Source of the DNA: Clostridiales bacterium
Lineage (GTDB): Bacteria; Bacillota; Clostridia; Christensenellales; UBA1242
Direction: 5' to 3'
Length of the DNA stretch: 34,992 nucleotides
Assembly (NCBI GenBank): GCA_015069385.1
Contig: SVIS01000016.1
Coordinates: 1 to 34,992 of the forward strand
Shown: positions 15,711 to 23,735 of the stretch, piece by piece
Layout: the number at the start of each line of letters is the position of its first letter
Numbering within the stretch: the first letter of the stretch is position 1
Translations under genes and position numbers: made by a program
The notes under the pieces: model-generated
Databases searched by the model: none
What the model was told of the DNA's origin: nothing
What the model saw: only the letters and a program-made list of their open reading frames with translations

Positions 15711-18347
15711 TTAATTTCTAGGGTTTTTAATATTTGCTTGAGCAGCTGCCAAACGTGCAATAGGCACACGGAATGGAGAGCAAGAAACATATGTTAAACC
15801 AACTTTATGGCAGAATTCAATTGACGATGGGTCACCACCATGTTCACCACAAATACCAAGAGCAATGTCTGGTCTTGTTTGTTTACCAAGGCGAGAAGCC
15901 ATATCTACAAGTTTGCCCACACCATTTGTATCTAAACGAGCAAATGGGTCAGATTCATAAATTTTATTTTCATAATAAGAATCTAAGAATTTACCCGCAT
16001 CATCACGGCTAAAACCAAAAGTCATTTGAGTTAAATCGTTTGTACCAAATGAGAAATAATGTGCCTCTTTTGCAATTTCATCTGCAAGAAGTGCTGCACG
16101 TGGAATTTCTATCATTGTTCCAACTTCGTATTCTAATTCAATACCTGCTTCTTTAATTAAAGCATCTGCTGTTTCACAAACTACTTTTTTAACAAAAGCA
16201 AGTTCTTTTACTTCGCCAACAAGTGGAATCATAATTTCTGGAATAGTTTTAAATTCTGGATGACGTTTAGAAACGGCTATTGCTGCTTTAATAACAGCAG
16301 TAGTTTGCATTTTTGCAATTTCTGGGTAAGTAACTGCCAAGCGGCAACCACGATGTCCCATCATTGGGTTAAATTCATGCAGGTCGGCAATGATTTGTTT
16401 AATTTGTTCAACTGTTTTGCCTTGTGAGTTTGCAAGAAGTTTAATATCTTCTTCTAAAGTAGGAACAAACTCATGAAGAGGTGGATCTAAGAAACGAATG
16501 TTCACAGGCAAGCCTTTTGCTTCTTCATATAATTTTTCAAAGTCACCTTGTTGCATTGGCTCTAATTTTGCAAGAGCGGCTTCACGTTCTTCTACAGTAT
16601 CAGAGCAAATCATTTCTCTTATTGCTGCAATACGATCTGGTTCAAAGAACATATGCTCTGTTCTACATAAGCCAATACCTTCTGCACCAAATTCAAATGC
16701 TTGATGAGCATCTTTTGGAGTATCAGCATTTGTTCTAACAGCAAGTGCTTTATATTTGTTAGCCCACGCCATAATCCTACCAAATTCACCATCGTTAGTA
16801 TTTGCTGGAACAGTTGCAATTGCGCCATCATACACTTTACCTGTTGAACCATCTAGAGAAATAACATCGCCTTCTTTATATGTTTTACCATTTAAAGTAA
16901 AGCATTTGTTTTCTTCATCCATTTTAATAGCACCACAACCTGAAACACAGCAAGTGCCCATACCACGTGCCACAACTGCTGCGTGAGATGTCATACCACC
17001 ACGTACAGTTAAAATACCTTGAGCATAGTGCATACCCTCGATATCTTCTGGAGAAGTTTCAAGACGAACTAAAACAACTTTTTCTTTGTTTTTTCCTGCT
17101 TCTACAGCATCTTCTGCTGTGAATACAATTTTACCACAAGCAGCACCAGGCGATGCAGCAAGTGCTTGTGCAATAGGTTGAGCATTTTTTAATGCTTTGC
17201 TATCAAATTGAGGGTGAAGTAAAGAGTCTAAACTTTTTGGGTCAATTTGCATTAATGCTTCTTTTTCAGTAATCATGCCCTCATCAACCAAATCGCTGGC
17301 AATTTTAATAGCAGCACGTGCTGTTCTTTTACCATTACGAGTTTGAAGCATATATAATTTTTTGTCTTCAATAGTAAATTCCATGTCTTGCATGTCTCTA
17401 TAATGATTTTCTAGTTTTTTGCATATTCCTTGGAATTGTTCGTAAACTTCTGGCATTACTTCTGCCATTTTTGCAATAGGCATTGGAGTTCTTACACCGG
17501 CAACTACGTCTTCACCTTGTGCATTCATTAAGAACTCACCCATTAATTTCTTTTCACCAGTTGCAGGGTCACGGGTAAATGCAACACCTGTACCTGAAGT
17601 TTCACCCATATTACCAAAAGCCATCATTTGAACGTTAACTGCTGTTCCCCATGAGTAAGGAATATCATTTTGCATTCTGTAATAATTGGCTCTTGGATTA
17701 TCCCATGAACGGAATACGGCTTTGATTGCACCAAATAATTGTTCTTTTGGATCATCAGGGAAATCTTCACCAATTTTTGCTTTATATTCTGCTTTAAATT
17801 CGTTAGCAAGTTCTGCTAAATCTTCTGCTGTAAGTTCAACGTCTTGTGTAACACCTTTACGTTCTTTCATTTCATCAATTAGTTGCTCGAAATATTTTTT
17901 ACCAACTTCCATAACAACATCTGAATACATTTGAATAAAACGACGATAGCAGTCCCATGCCCAACGAGGATTACCAGATTTTTTTGCAATAACATTAACA
18001 ACTTTTTCGTTTAAACCTAAGTTTAAAATAGTATCCATCATACCAGGCATAGATGCTCTTGCACCGCTACGAACAGAAACTAAAAGAGGATTTTCTTCAT
18101 CACCAAATTTTTTACCGGTAATTTGCTCCATTTTAGAAATATATTCTAAAACTTGAGCTTGAATTTCTGGGTTAATTTGTTTTCCATCTTCATAATATTG
18201 AGTACATGCTTCTGTAGAAATTGTAAAACCTTGAGGAACTGGTAAACCTAAGTTAGTCATTTCTGCAAGGTTTGCACCCTTTCCGCCAAGAAGTTCACGC
18301 ATTGAAGCATTACCTTCAGTAAATAAGTAAACATATTTTTTTGACAT
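15711..18347 (-). CDS. ppdK: Pyruvate, phosphate dikinase
   Basis: Interconverts pyruvate + ATP + phosphate and phosphoenolpyruvate + AMP + PPi; in anaerobic Clostridia it commonly runs in the glycolytic, PPi-using direction. 878 aa, full length. The N-terminal ATP-grasp domain starts with GGKGANLAEMT (22-32) and includes SVRSGARASMPGMMDT. The swivelling phosphohistidine domain has GGMTSHAAVVARGMG with the catalytic His near residue 455. The C-terminal PEP/pyruvate barrel has GLCRTEHMF, LMIPLVGE-like text and GICGEHGGDP with the catalytic Cys. Base composition is visibly less AT-rich than its neighbours, as expected for a highly expressed gene. It is a single-gene unit with a promoter at 18380-18408 overlapped by a palindrome. 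Confidence 0.97.
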   Translation of the reverse strand: MSKKYVYLFTEGNASMRELLGGKGANLAEMTNLGLPVPQGFTISTEACTQYYEDGKQINPEIQAQVLEYISKMEQITGKKFGDEENPLLVSVRSGARASMPGMMDTILNLGLNEKVVNVIAKKSGNPRWAWDCYRRFIQMYSDVVMEVGKKYFEQLIDEMKERKGVTQDVELTAEDLAELANEFKAEYKAKIGEDFPDDPKEQLFGAIKAVFRSWDNPRANYYRMQNDIPYSWGTAVNVQMMAFGNMGETSGTGVAFTRDPATGEKKLMGEFLMNAQGEDVVAGVRTPMPIAKMAEVMPEVYEQFQGICKKLENHYRDMQDMEFTIEDKKLYMLQTRNGKRTARAAIKIASDLVDEGMITEKEALMQIDPKSLDSLLHPQFDSKALKNAQPIAQALAASPGAACGKIVFTAEDAVEAGKNKEKVVLVRLETSPEDIEGMHYAQGILTVRGGMTSHAAVVARGMGTCCVSGCGAIKMDEENKCFTLNGKTYKEGDVISLDGSTGKVYDGAIATVPANTNDGEFGRIMAWANKYKALAVRTNADTPKDAHQAFEFGAEGIGLCRTEHMFFEPDRIAAIREMICSDTVEEREAALAKLEPMQQGDFEKLYEEAKGLPVNIRFLDPPLHEFVPTLEEDIKLLANSQGKTVEQIKQIIADLHEFNPMMGHRGCRLAVTYPEIAKMQTTAVIKAAIAVSKRHPEFKTIPEIMIPLVGEVKELAFVKKVVCETADALIKEAGIELEYEVGTMIEIPRAALLADEIAKEAHYFSFGTNDLTQMTFGFSRDDAGKFLDSYYENKIYESDPFARLDTNGVGKLVDMASRLGKQTRPDIALGICGEHGGDPSSIEFCHKVGLTYVSCSPFRVPIARLAAAQANIKNPRN

Positions 18348-18379
18348 TATTTCTTTTCTCCTTTTTTACATACTTTTAA

Positions 18380-18408
18380 AGTTTACACATTTCACCAAAC
18401 TATTGCAA
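18380..18408 (-). promoter_or_regulatory. Sigma-A promoter of ppdK
   Basis: Minus strand: TTGCAA (18403-18408), 17-nt spacer, TAAACT (18380-18385). The -35 is one half of a palindrome (18403-18419). Confidence 0.55.
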
Positions 18409-18419
18409 ATTATTTGCAA
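18403..18419. promoter_or_regulatory. Palindrome over the ppdK -35 box (candidate operator)
   Basis: TTGCAAAT, one central base, ATTTGCAA: a perfect 8+1+8 palindrome. It does not match the catabolite (cre) consensus and only loosely recalls Rex sites (TTGTnAA...TTnACAA). Placement suggests control of ppdK by an unidentified dimeric regulator. Confidence 0.5.
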
Positions 18420-18465
18420 AAACTTTTCAATTATTTTTATAAAACGTATATGCTTATTATTTATT

Positions 18466-18491
18466 AAAAAAGCATAAGTTTACCTTATGCT
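18466..18491 (-). terminator. Intrinsic terminator of the gene at 18500-18925
   Basis: Minus strand: AGCATAAG (18484-18491), 5-nt loop, CTTATGCT (18471-18478), then a T run (18466-18470). Perfect 8-bp stem. Confidence 0.85.
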
Positions 18492-18499
18492 AAATATTT

Positions 18500-18925
18500 T
18501 TACCTTTCATTTTGTGTTTTACACAAGTAATTATCAATTTCATGCTCAATTAACCAATTACAATCAAAATCATCAACATTAATTGCATACTCTGTTACCC
18601 ATGTTGTTGCATAATCATAACCGCCAGCATCATATTTACCTCTACCCTTACATTTTTCTAATATTTTATTGGGTATATTAAATGTACAAATATAATAAGG
18701 TACTGGCTTAGTTTGATACTGCCTAATTCTATAAACGTCGCCTTTATTTTTAAAAAAATGCAAATATTTAACACCTTTTTTATATTTATGATTATTTGCA
18801 AGTTTACTTTTAGAACATTCTGTACCCAAATGACATTTTAATCCTGTTTTTATATTAAGAAACTCGCTTTTAGACAATCTTCTATAAACTAACATATTTA
18901 TATTATATAACAAACTCCAATTCAT
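18500..18925 (-). CDS. Hypothetical protein, possibly ADP-ribosyltransferase-like fold
   Basis: 141 aa, not firmly recognised. There is no signal or membrane segment. Residues 12-25 (LVYRRLSKSEFLNIKTG), VKYLHFFKNKGD near 52-63, YYICTFNIP near 77-85 and WVTEYAI near 109-115 give an order of a Tyr-Arg strand, a His-Phe-Phe element and a Glu strand, faintly like small ART-fold proteins; this is a guess. The ORF begins at ATG 18925 with no clear Shine-Dalgarno; a second ATG at codon 11 (18895) has GGAG about 20 nt upstream, so the true start is uncertain. It lies downstream of the fakA terminator and upstream of ppdK, apparently a unit of its own. Confidence 0.5.
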   Translation of the reverse strand: MNWSLLYNINMLVYRRLSKSEFLNIKTGLKCHLGTECSKSKLANNHKYKKGVKYLHFFKNKGDVYRIRQYQTKPVPYYICTFNIPNKILEKCKGRGKYDAGGYDYATTWVTEYAINVDDFDCNWLIEHEIDNYLCKTQNER

Positions 18926-18943
18926 TACAAGGGTTAATATAAA

Positions 18944-18972
18944 TAAAAACGCACAGAAAATAAACTGTGCGT
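18944..18972 (-). terminator. Intrinsic terminator of the asp23-fakA operon
   Basis: Minus strand: ACGCACAG (18965-18972), 8-nt loop, CTGTGCGT (18949-18956), then TTTTT. Perfect stem, about 9 nt after the fakA stop. Confidence 0.9.
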
Positions 18973-18980
18973 TAATTAAG

Positions 18981-20618
18981 TTATTCTAAAGATATAATAT
19001 AGTAATATACAGGTTGGCCACCATAAATTGCAGTAACTTCTATATCTGGGTATTTTTCAGCAAGTTCTTGTTGAAGTAAATCTGCCTCAACAGGCTTAAC
19101 ATCTTCACCATAGAATAATGTGATAGATGCTGTTATATCAGTTTTTAGTTTAGAAATTAAATCTTTAGTAGTGTCGCCAATTGACGTACCTTTTGATAAA
19201 ATTGATTTATCATCAAGACCTATAATTTCACCAACACTTAAATCAAAACCATCAACATGAGTAGCCCTTACTGCATATGTTACTGAAGCCGATTTAACAA
19301 CAGATATTGCTTCTGTCATTGCTGCAGTATTATCTTCTACACTAGCTTCAGGATTAAACGCAAGTGCTGCCGAAATGCCTTCTGGCACACTTTTTGTTGG
19401 TATAACAATTAAATTTTTAGATGTTAAGTCGTTTGCTTGCTCGCTTGCTAAGATAATATTTTTATTGTTTGGGAAAACAAACACATTTTTAGCAGGAACT
19501 TTGTCAGCCGCTTGTGCAATATCGTTTGCACTAGGGTTCATAGTTTGACCACCTTCTATAATGTTATCTATTGTAAGATCGCGCATAAGGTCAGCAATAC
19601 CTTTACCCGGAGCAACTGAAATCATACCGTTTTCTTTTATTTCTTGCGATTGTTGATTTTGTGCCTTTTTCTTAAGTTCGCGATTTTGTTCACGCATATT
19701 TTCTATTTTTAGATTATAAAGTTCACCAAGTTCTAGCGCATATCCTAAAGCAACATTAGGCGTGTTTGTATGAACGTGTACTTTAACTAAATTTAAATCA
19801 CCAAGGCAAAGAACACTATCACCTATTTTCATTAAGCGTTCTCTTAATTTATCAATATCTGCCTCAGTAGTCTTTTTATTCATATTGATTATCATATATT
19901 CAGTACAATAACCAAACTCAATATCTGCTAAATTTGATATATCTGCAATAACATCATCTGCTGTTTGAACTGGTTTGCTATCATCAAAAACAAAGTCAAA
20001 ATCTTCTCCAAGAAGTGCACGTAAAAAACCTGTAAAAACAACAATAAGCCCACGACCACCAGCATCAACAACGCCTGCTTTTTTAAGAACAGGTAACATT
20101 TCTGGAGTTTGTTGAAGAATGTCTTCACCTTTGTCAATTACTTGTTTTAAAAACTCTTCAATATCAGAAGTTTTTTTAGCAATGTCACCAGCACATTCAC
20201 TCATTATTCTAATTACAGTTAAAATAGTACCTTCTTTAGGTACAGTAACCGCTTTGTATGCTATTTTACAACCTTCATTAATTGCCTTAGCAAAGGCTTT
20301 TGTATTAAGTTCTTTGCTTGTAGAAAGTACAGAACAAAGCCCTTTTACAATTTGAGATGTAATAACACCAGAGTTACCTCTTGCACCACGTAATGCACCT
20401 TTAGAAAAGGCTTCACATAGGTCAGAAATTTCATTTCCAATACAATTATTTACTTCAGTTACAGCAGATTTTAATGTTAAAAACATATTTGTTCCAGTAT
20501 CGCCATCTGGCACTGGGAAAACGTTTAAAGCGTCAACTAGTTTTTTATTTTGGTCTAAGAGCGCAACACCCCCCACAAACATTTTGCGAAGAGATGCTCC
20601 GTTGATTGATTTATGCAT
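18981..20618 (-). CDS. fakA: Fatty-acid kinase catalytic subunit FakA (YloV, DhaL-domain)
   Basis: Phosphorylates exogenous fatty acids bound to a FakB carrier for phospholipid synthesis; the family was earlier called DAK phosphatase. 545 aa, normal length. The N-terminal DhaL kinase domain shows FPVPDGDTGTNMF (34-46, the Mg-binding Asp residues) and ALRGARGNSGVI near 95-106. The middle region (DIEFGYCTEYMI...) and the C-terminal DegV-like part end in VTAIYGGQPVYYYIISLE, which is typical. It follows asp23 by 10 nt, the same order as yloU-yloV in Bacillus. No fakB is in the window. Confidence 0.92.
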   Translation of the reverse strand: MHKSINGASLRKMFVGGVALLDQNKKLVDALNVFPVPDGDTGTNMFLTLKSAVTEVNNCIGNEISDLCEAFSKGALRGARGNSGVITSQIVKGLCSVLSTSKELNTKAFAKAINEGCKIAYKAVTVPKEGTILTVIRIMSECAGDIAKKTSDIEEFLKQVIDKGEDILQQTPEMLPVLKKAGVVDAGGRGLIVVFTGFLRALLGEDFDFVFDDSKPVQTADDVIADISNLADIEFGYCTEYMIINMNKKTTEADIDKLRERLMKIGDSVLCLGDLNLVKVHVHTNTPNVALGYALELGELYNLKIENMREQNRELKKKAQNQQSQEIKENGMISVAPGKGIADLMRDLTIDNIIEGGQTMNPSANDIAQAADKVPAKNVFVFPNNKNIILASEQANDLTSKNLIVIPTKSVPEGISAALAFNPEASVEDNTAAMTEAISVVKSASVTYAVRATHVDGFDLSVGEIIGLDDKSILSKGTSIGDTTKDLISKLKTDITASITLFYGEDVKPVEADLLQQELAEKYPDIEVTAIYGGQPVYYYIISLE

Positions 20619-20628
20619 TTATATACTC

Positions 20629-20982
20629 CTATACTCTTACACCGACAACGTGGACATTAACAGTATCCACAATCATACCAGTAAAGTCTTCTACAGTATA
20701 CTTTACGGTTTTTTTAAGGCTTTCTGCAATTGCACTAATAGAAATGCCATATTTTAAAATACAATATATGTCGATGAAGATTCGATTATCTTTATTTATA
20801 TTTACAATTATACCTTTGGTATAAGGTTGTTTTTTGAATAAGTTAGAAATACTATTTTTTAAACCTCTAGAAACGGTATCTACAACACCATAAGAATCAA
20901 GCGTAGCAAAACCAGCGACTGCAGCAATTGAGTCCCTTGAAATTTCAATATTTCCGTAATAGTTTTTAGTTGAAACTGCCAC
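20629..20982 (-). CDS. Asp23/Gls24-family protein (YloU)
   Basis: 117 aa, usual for YloU-type members. Diagnostic stretches are GNIEISRDSIAAVAGFATLD near 10-29, DIYCILKYGISISAIAESLKK near 71-91, and TVNVHVVGVRV at the end. The family is linked to the cell envelope in Staphylococcus (Asp23) and sits next to fakA in many Firmicutes; the molecular role is unsettled. It starts at GTG (20982) with GGAGG 7 nt upstream. Its promoter at 21016-21044 is back to back with that of rpmB, as in the Bacillus rpmB/yloU arrangement. Confidence 0.9.
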   Translation of the reverse strand: MAVSTKNYYGNIEISRDSIAAVAGFATLDSYGVVDTVSRGLKNSISNLFKKQPYTKGIIVNINKDNRIFIDIYCILKYGISISAIAESLKKTVKYTVEDFTGMIVDTVNVHVVGVRV

Positions 20983-21015
20983 GAATTTTCCTCCAAAAAT
21001 AGTATTTGCTATAAT

Positions 21016-21044
21016 ATATTAGCCTATAATTTGTTTTTTTTCAA
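21016..21044 (-). promoter_or_regulatory. Sigma-A promoter of asp23-fakA
   Basis: Minus strand: TTGAAA (21039-21044), 17-nt spacer, TAATAT (21016-21021). Same -35, spacing and -10 as the rimM promoter at 24911-24939. Confidence 0.7.
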
Positions 21045-21082
21045 CTATTTTTTTGTTTTTTTTGAAAATCGTTTAAAAACTC

Positions 21083-21111
21083 TTGCAAAAGTAAAATTTT
21101 AATGTTATATT
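21083..21111 (+). promoter_or_regulatory. Sigma-A promoter of rpmB
   Basis: TTGCAA (21083-21088), 17-nt spacer, TATATT (21106-21111). The same hexamers and spacing drive tRNA-Leu at 1704-1732. The leader is about 70 nt. Confidence 0.75.
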
Positions 21112-21135
21112 ACATAAGTATTTTTTGAAATTTAT

Positions 21136-21158
21136 GGCAAATCATCTAATTTTTTGCC
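21136..21158 (+). promoter_or_regulatory. Short hairpin in the rpmB leader
   Basis: GGCAAA (21136-21141) and TTTGCC (21153-21158) with an 11-nt loop, between the promoter and the AGGAGG site. There is no U run directly after it, so it is not a terminator. Autoregulation by L28 is possible but unsupported. Confidence 0.35.
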
Positions 21159-21187
21159 TCATTCACTATAATATTTAGGAGGAATTT

Positions 21188-21370
21188 ATGAGCAAAGTTT
21201 GTGAAATATGCGGAAAAAGCAAAATGGCTGGTTGTACAGTTAGCCACAGCAATAGAAAAGCTAATAGACAATATTCTGCCAACCTTCAATCAACTACTAT
21301 GGTTATTGATGGTAAAGAAAAAAAAGTTACAGCTTGTACTAAATGTATTAAAACTGCTAAAAAAGCATAA
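21188..21370 (+). CDS. rpmB: Ribosomal protein bL28, zinc-ribbon form
   Basis: 60 aa, component of the 50S subunit. It begins SKVCEICGK and carries two Cys pairs, Cys5/Cys8 and Cys50/Cys53, giving the Zn-binding (C+) form. The L28 core VSHSNRKANRQYSANLQ is visible at 18-34. AGGAGG precedes the ATG. It is divergent from asp23-fakA and is closed by a strong terminator. The C+ form means this ribosomal protein would depend on Zn, in a window that also holds a Zn/Cd-type exporter. Confidence 0.95.
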   Translation: MSKVCEICGKSKMAGCTVSHSNRKANRQYSANLQSTTMVIDGKEKKVTACTKCIKTAKKA

Positions 21371-21382
21371 TAAAAATTTGCA

Positions 21383-21412
21383 AAAAAAAACAAGGCAAAT
21401 GCCTTGTTTTTT
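21383..21412 (+). terminator. Intrinsic terminator of rpmB
   Basis: ACAAGGC, 5-nt centre, GCCTTGT followed by T6, starting about 15 nt after the stop codon. The preceding A run makes the stem-loop usable in both directions. Confidence 0.85.
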
Positions 21413-21540
21413 ATTTGTTTATATATGAACAAGTATTCATATAATATCGCCAAATGTGCTTTTATTTTAAATAAAATTTAACTATTCTTTTATATATCTT
21501 TTTTTAATAAGCAACATGAAATATTACTCATATATTCAAA

Positions 21541-21903
21541 CTAAAATGCCGCTTGAATATGGGTTATTTCATCAGCCAAAATTTCAATTACATCAAATCT
21601 TATATATGCATCACTCATATGCTTAGATTTTAAATAAACACCAGCCACGTTTTTAATTTTTTGTTGTTTATAATAATTAACAGCCTCTCTTGGATAACCA
21701 AATCTAGCCGTTGCCCTTGCTTTTACTTCAATAAAAATTATCCTATTTTCATATTTTGCAATAATATCAATTTCACCAATTTTGTTTTTATAATTTCTTT
21801 CTAAAATTTCATATCCTTGCTCAATCAAATACTGAACCGCATAACTTTCACCTATTTTTCCTTTGATTGTATTTAATGTTTTATTACCTTTAATTATTTC
21901 CAC
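21541..21903 (-). CDS. yraN: YraN-family (UPF0102) nuclease-fold protein
   Basis: 120 aa, standard length. The restriction-endonuclease-like core is visible: GKIGESYAVQYLIEQGYEIL near 15-34, then KIGEIDIIAK with the active-site Asp at about 47, and IIFIEVKARAT with the Glu-x-Lys at about 58-60. Biochemical role in bacteria is unsettled. It overlaps the end of rnhB by 14 nt and is last in the rimM-trmD operon, as in many Firmicutes. No clear terminator follows; only AT-rich palindromes are present at 21415-21480. Confidence 0.9.
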   Translation of the reverse strand: MEIIKGNKTLNTIKGKIGESYAVQYLIEQGYEILERNYKNKIGEIDIIAKYENRIIFIEVKARATARFGYPREAVNYYKQQKIKNVAGVYLKSKHMSDAYIRFDVIEILADEITHIQAAF

Positions 21904-22504
21904 AATGTTCCTTTAAATTTTTTAAAAATGACCTTCTATGAATTTTTGATATTCCATATTTTTCTAACATTTCATAATGCAATTTTGTACCATAACCTTT
22001 ATGTTTATCAAATAAATATTGAGGATATTGAAAACTTATTTCTTTCATATATCTATCTCTTGCAACTTTTGCAAGTATTGATGCACATGCTATGCTATAA
22101 CTTTTAGCATCGCCCTTTATAATGGTTTTATAGTTACATTCTAATTTCAAATTAGCGACATAATCAACCAAACAATAATCTGGCTTAATTTTAATATTTT
22201 TTAAACAATTTTGCATTCCAAGTTTTGTTGCTTGTAATATGTTAATTTCATCTATAACAGACTCTTCTATTGGACAAATTGTATATGCTATTGCAGCATT
22301 AATGATTTTTTCAAATAATTCCTCCCTTTTGCTTGTTGTTAATTTTTTTGAATCATTTACTCCGTCAATTATTTTTTCTTTTTCTAATGGCATAATTACC
22401 ATTGCAGTATAAACTGGGCCAGCAAGAGGACCTCTACCAGCCTCATCCATTCCAGCAATAAGTTTATAGCCATCTTTTAATAAATCATTTTCAAATTGTA
22501 GCAT
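21890..22504 (-). CDS. rnhB: Ribonuclease HII
   Basis: Cleaves RNA in RNA-DNA hybrids and at single ribonucleotides in DNA. 204 aa, normal for the short RNase HII. AGMDEAGRGPLAGPV (18-32) carries the catalytic Asp20-Glu21 and the GRG motif. A further Asp lies in CLVDYVANL, and ACASILAKVARDRYM is the usual signature further on. The end HKGYGTKLHYEML...HRRSF is typical. It sits directly after rbgA (9-nt gap), the classical ylqF-rnhB order of Bacillus. Confidence 0.96.
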   Translation of the reverse strand: MLQFENDLLKDGYKLIAGMDEAGRGPLAGPVYTAMVIMPLEKEKIIDGVNDSKKLTTSKREELFEKIINAAIAYTICPIEESVIDEINILQATKLGMQNCLKNIKIKPDYCLVDYVANLKLECNYKTIIKGDAKSYSIACASILAKVARDRYMKEISFQYPQYLFDKHKGYGTKLHYEMLEKYGISKIHRRSFLKNLKEHCGNN

Positions 22505-22513
22505 AACATTCCT

Positions 22514-23377
22514 TTATTTATCTAAAACTATTTTACCAAGTTTTCCTTTTCTAAAATCATCTATAATAGAAAAACATGTACGATCATAGTCTAACTCTCC
22601 ACCTTTTAAAAGATAATGCTTAAACTTTGCAACTTCTTCTATTATTTCTAATGCAGTTAAATTATAACTTGATAATAAATATTTTTCTTTAATATTTTGA
22701 TAATAATATTTTTTGCAAAAATTTAAAAAGTCAACGCATAGTTCATTCATGTCTACAACTTCGTTGCGTACCGAACCAATAAATGCTAAATTAAGTGCAA
22801 TTTGTTGATTACTTATTTTTGGATAAAGTGTCCCAGGAGTATCAAGAACCTCAAATCCATTTTTAAGTGATAACCATTGTTTTCCACGAGTTACACCTGC
22901 CTTATCACCAGTAATTGTCTTTTTTACACCACAAAGATTATTGATTAATGTACTTTTCCCTGAGTTTGGTACACCAATAACCATTGCCCTTAAATTCATT
23001 TTAAACCCCTTTTGACTATACTTATTTAATTTTTCTTTACACAGTTTTGTCATAAGAGGTTCGATTTGTTTAATTGCACCAGATTTTGTACTATCTAATG
23101 CTAAAATTTCAGTGTTATCTTTTTTAAAATAATTTACAAAAGTAAGCAAATCACTACTTTCAACCATATCGGCCTTATTTAACACATACAATATTGGTTT
23201 TTCGCCGATAATACCAATGAACTCTGGATTAACTGATGATTTAGGTGCTCTTGCATCAAGGACATATATTACCATATCAACTTTTTTAATTTCTTCTGCC
23301 ATATCTCTAAGCGCTTTAGCCATATGTCCTGGAAACCATTGAATATTTGTTCTAGATATTATTTCATTAACCGACAA
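22514..23377 (-). CDS. rbgA: Ribosome biogenesis GTPase YlqF/RbgA
   Basis: Circularly permuted GTPase needed late in 50S assembly. 287 aa, typical. QWFPGHMAKAL (13-23) is the N-terminal hallmark. The G motifs come in permuted order: G4 NKAD at 67-70, G1 GVPNSGKST at 134-142, G3 DTPG at 178-181, followed by TLYPK. The C-terminal helical region ends in DDFRKGKLGKIVLD, as usual. In the rimM-trmD operon, after the ASCH gene. Confidence 0.95.
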   Translation of the reverse strand: MSVNEIISRTNIQWFPGHMAKALRDMAEEIKKVDMVIYVLDARAPKSSVNPEFIGIIGEKPILYVLNKADMVESSDLLTFVNYFKKDNTEILALDSTKSGAIKQIEPLMTKLCKEKLNKYSQKGFKMNLRAMVIGVPNSGKSTLINNLCGVKKTITGDKAGVTRGKQWLSLKNGFEVLDTPGTLYPKISNQQIALNLAFIGSVRNEVVDMNELCVDFLNFCKKYYYQNIKEKYLLSSYNLTALEIIEEVAKFKHYLLKGGELDYDRTCFSIIDDFRKGKLGKIVLDK

Positions 23378-23391
23378 TTTATTTCCCCTTT

Positions 23392-23727
23392 TTATATTTT
23401 TGTTATTTCTATTGCAACTACACCATATTTTGATTGCTCTTCTTTTGAATAATATTCTTCCATATCTTTTGCATTAGCGACTTGGTTAGGTTCGTAACCT
23501 AAAGAAATTTTATCAAATTTATTATATAACTGTTCAAAGTTGTCAAATTTATGTAAGTTTTTTATTTTTACATTAAGTTTTTCATTAGTAGACCTATTGG
23601 TAAACTCTATATAATCATTAACTTTAAGTAATTGACGTTTTTCATCAAACAACCTAAGTTCATAAATTTTTGTTCCATTTTTTATACTTGTAAATGGTCC
23701 ATTCTTTAAATTCATGTAGTGTTTCAT
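23392..23727 (-). CDS. ASCH-domain protein
   Basis: 111 aa. The ASCH signature is visible: FTSIKNGTKIYELRLFDEKR near 12-31, then VNDYIEFTNRS near 36-46, a family with the pattern GxKxxExR and a following beta strand. ASCH domains resemble PUA and are thought to bind RNA or nucleotides; some act as N4-acetylcytidine amidohydrolases (YqfB). The substrate here is unknown. It lies between trmD and rbgA, where Bacillus and many relatives have rplS (ribosomal protein L19). Confidence 0.85.
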   Translation of the reverse strand: MKHYMNLKNGPFTSIKNGTKIYELRLFDEKRQLLKVNDYIEFTNRSTNEKLNVKIKNLHKFDNFEQLYNKFDKISLGYEPNQVANAKDMEEYYSKEEQSKYGVVAIEITKI

Positions 23728-23735
23728 TTTTCCTC

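Noticed and set aside
20567..20575. C6 run in fakA (with similar six-base runs near 14358 and 25135) as further phase-variable tracts
   Set aside because: They are only six long, inside conserved coding sequence, and not in promoter spacers.
21420..21480. AT-rich palindromes after yraN as a terminator
   Set aside because: Arms such as TATATGAA/TTCATATA are present but no T run follows on the minus strand.
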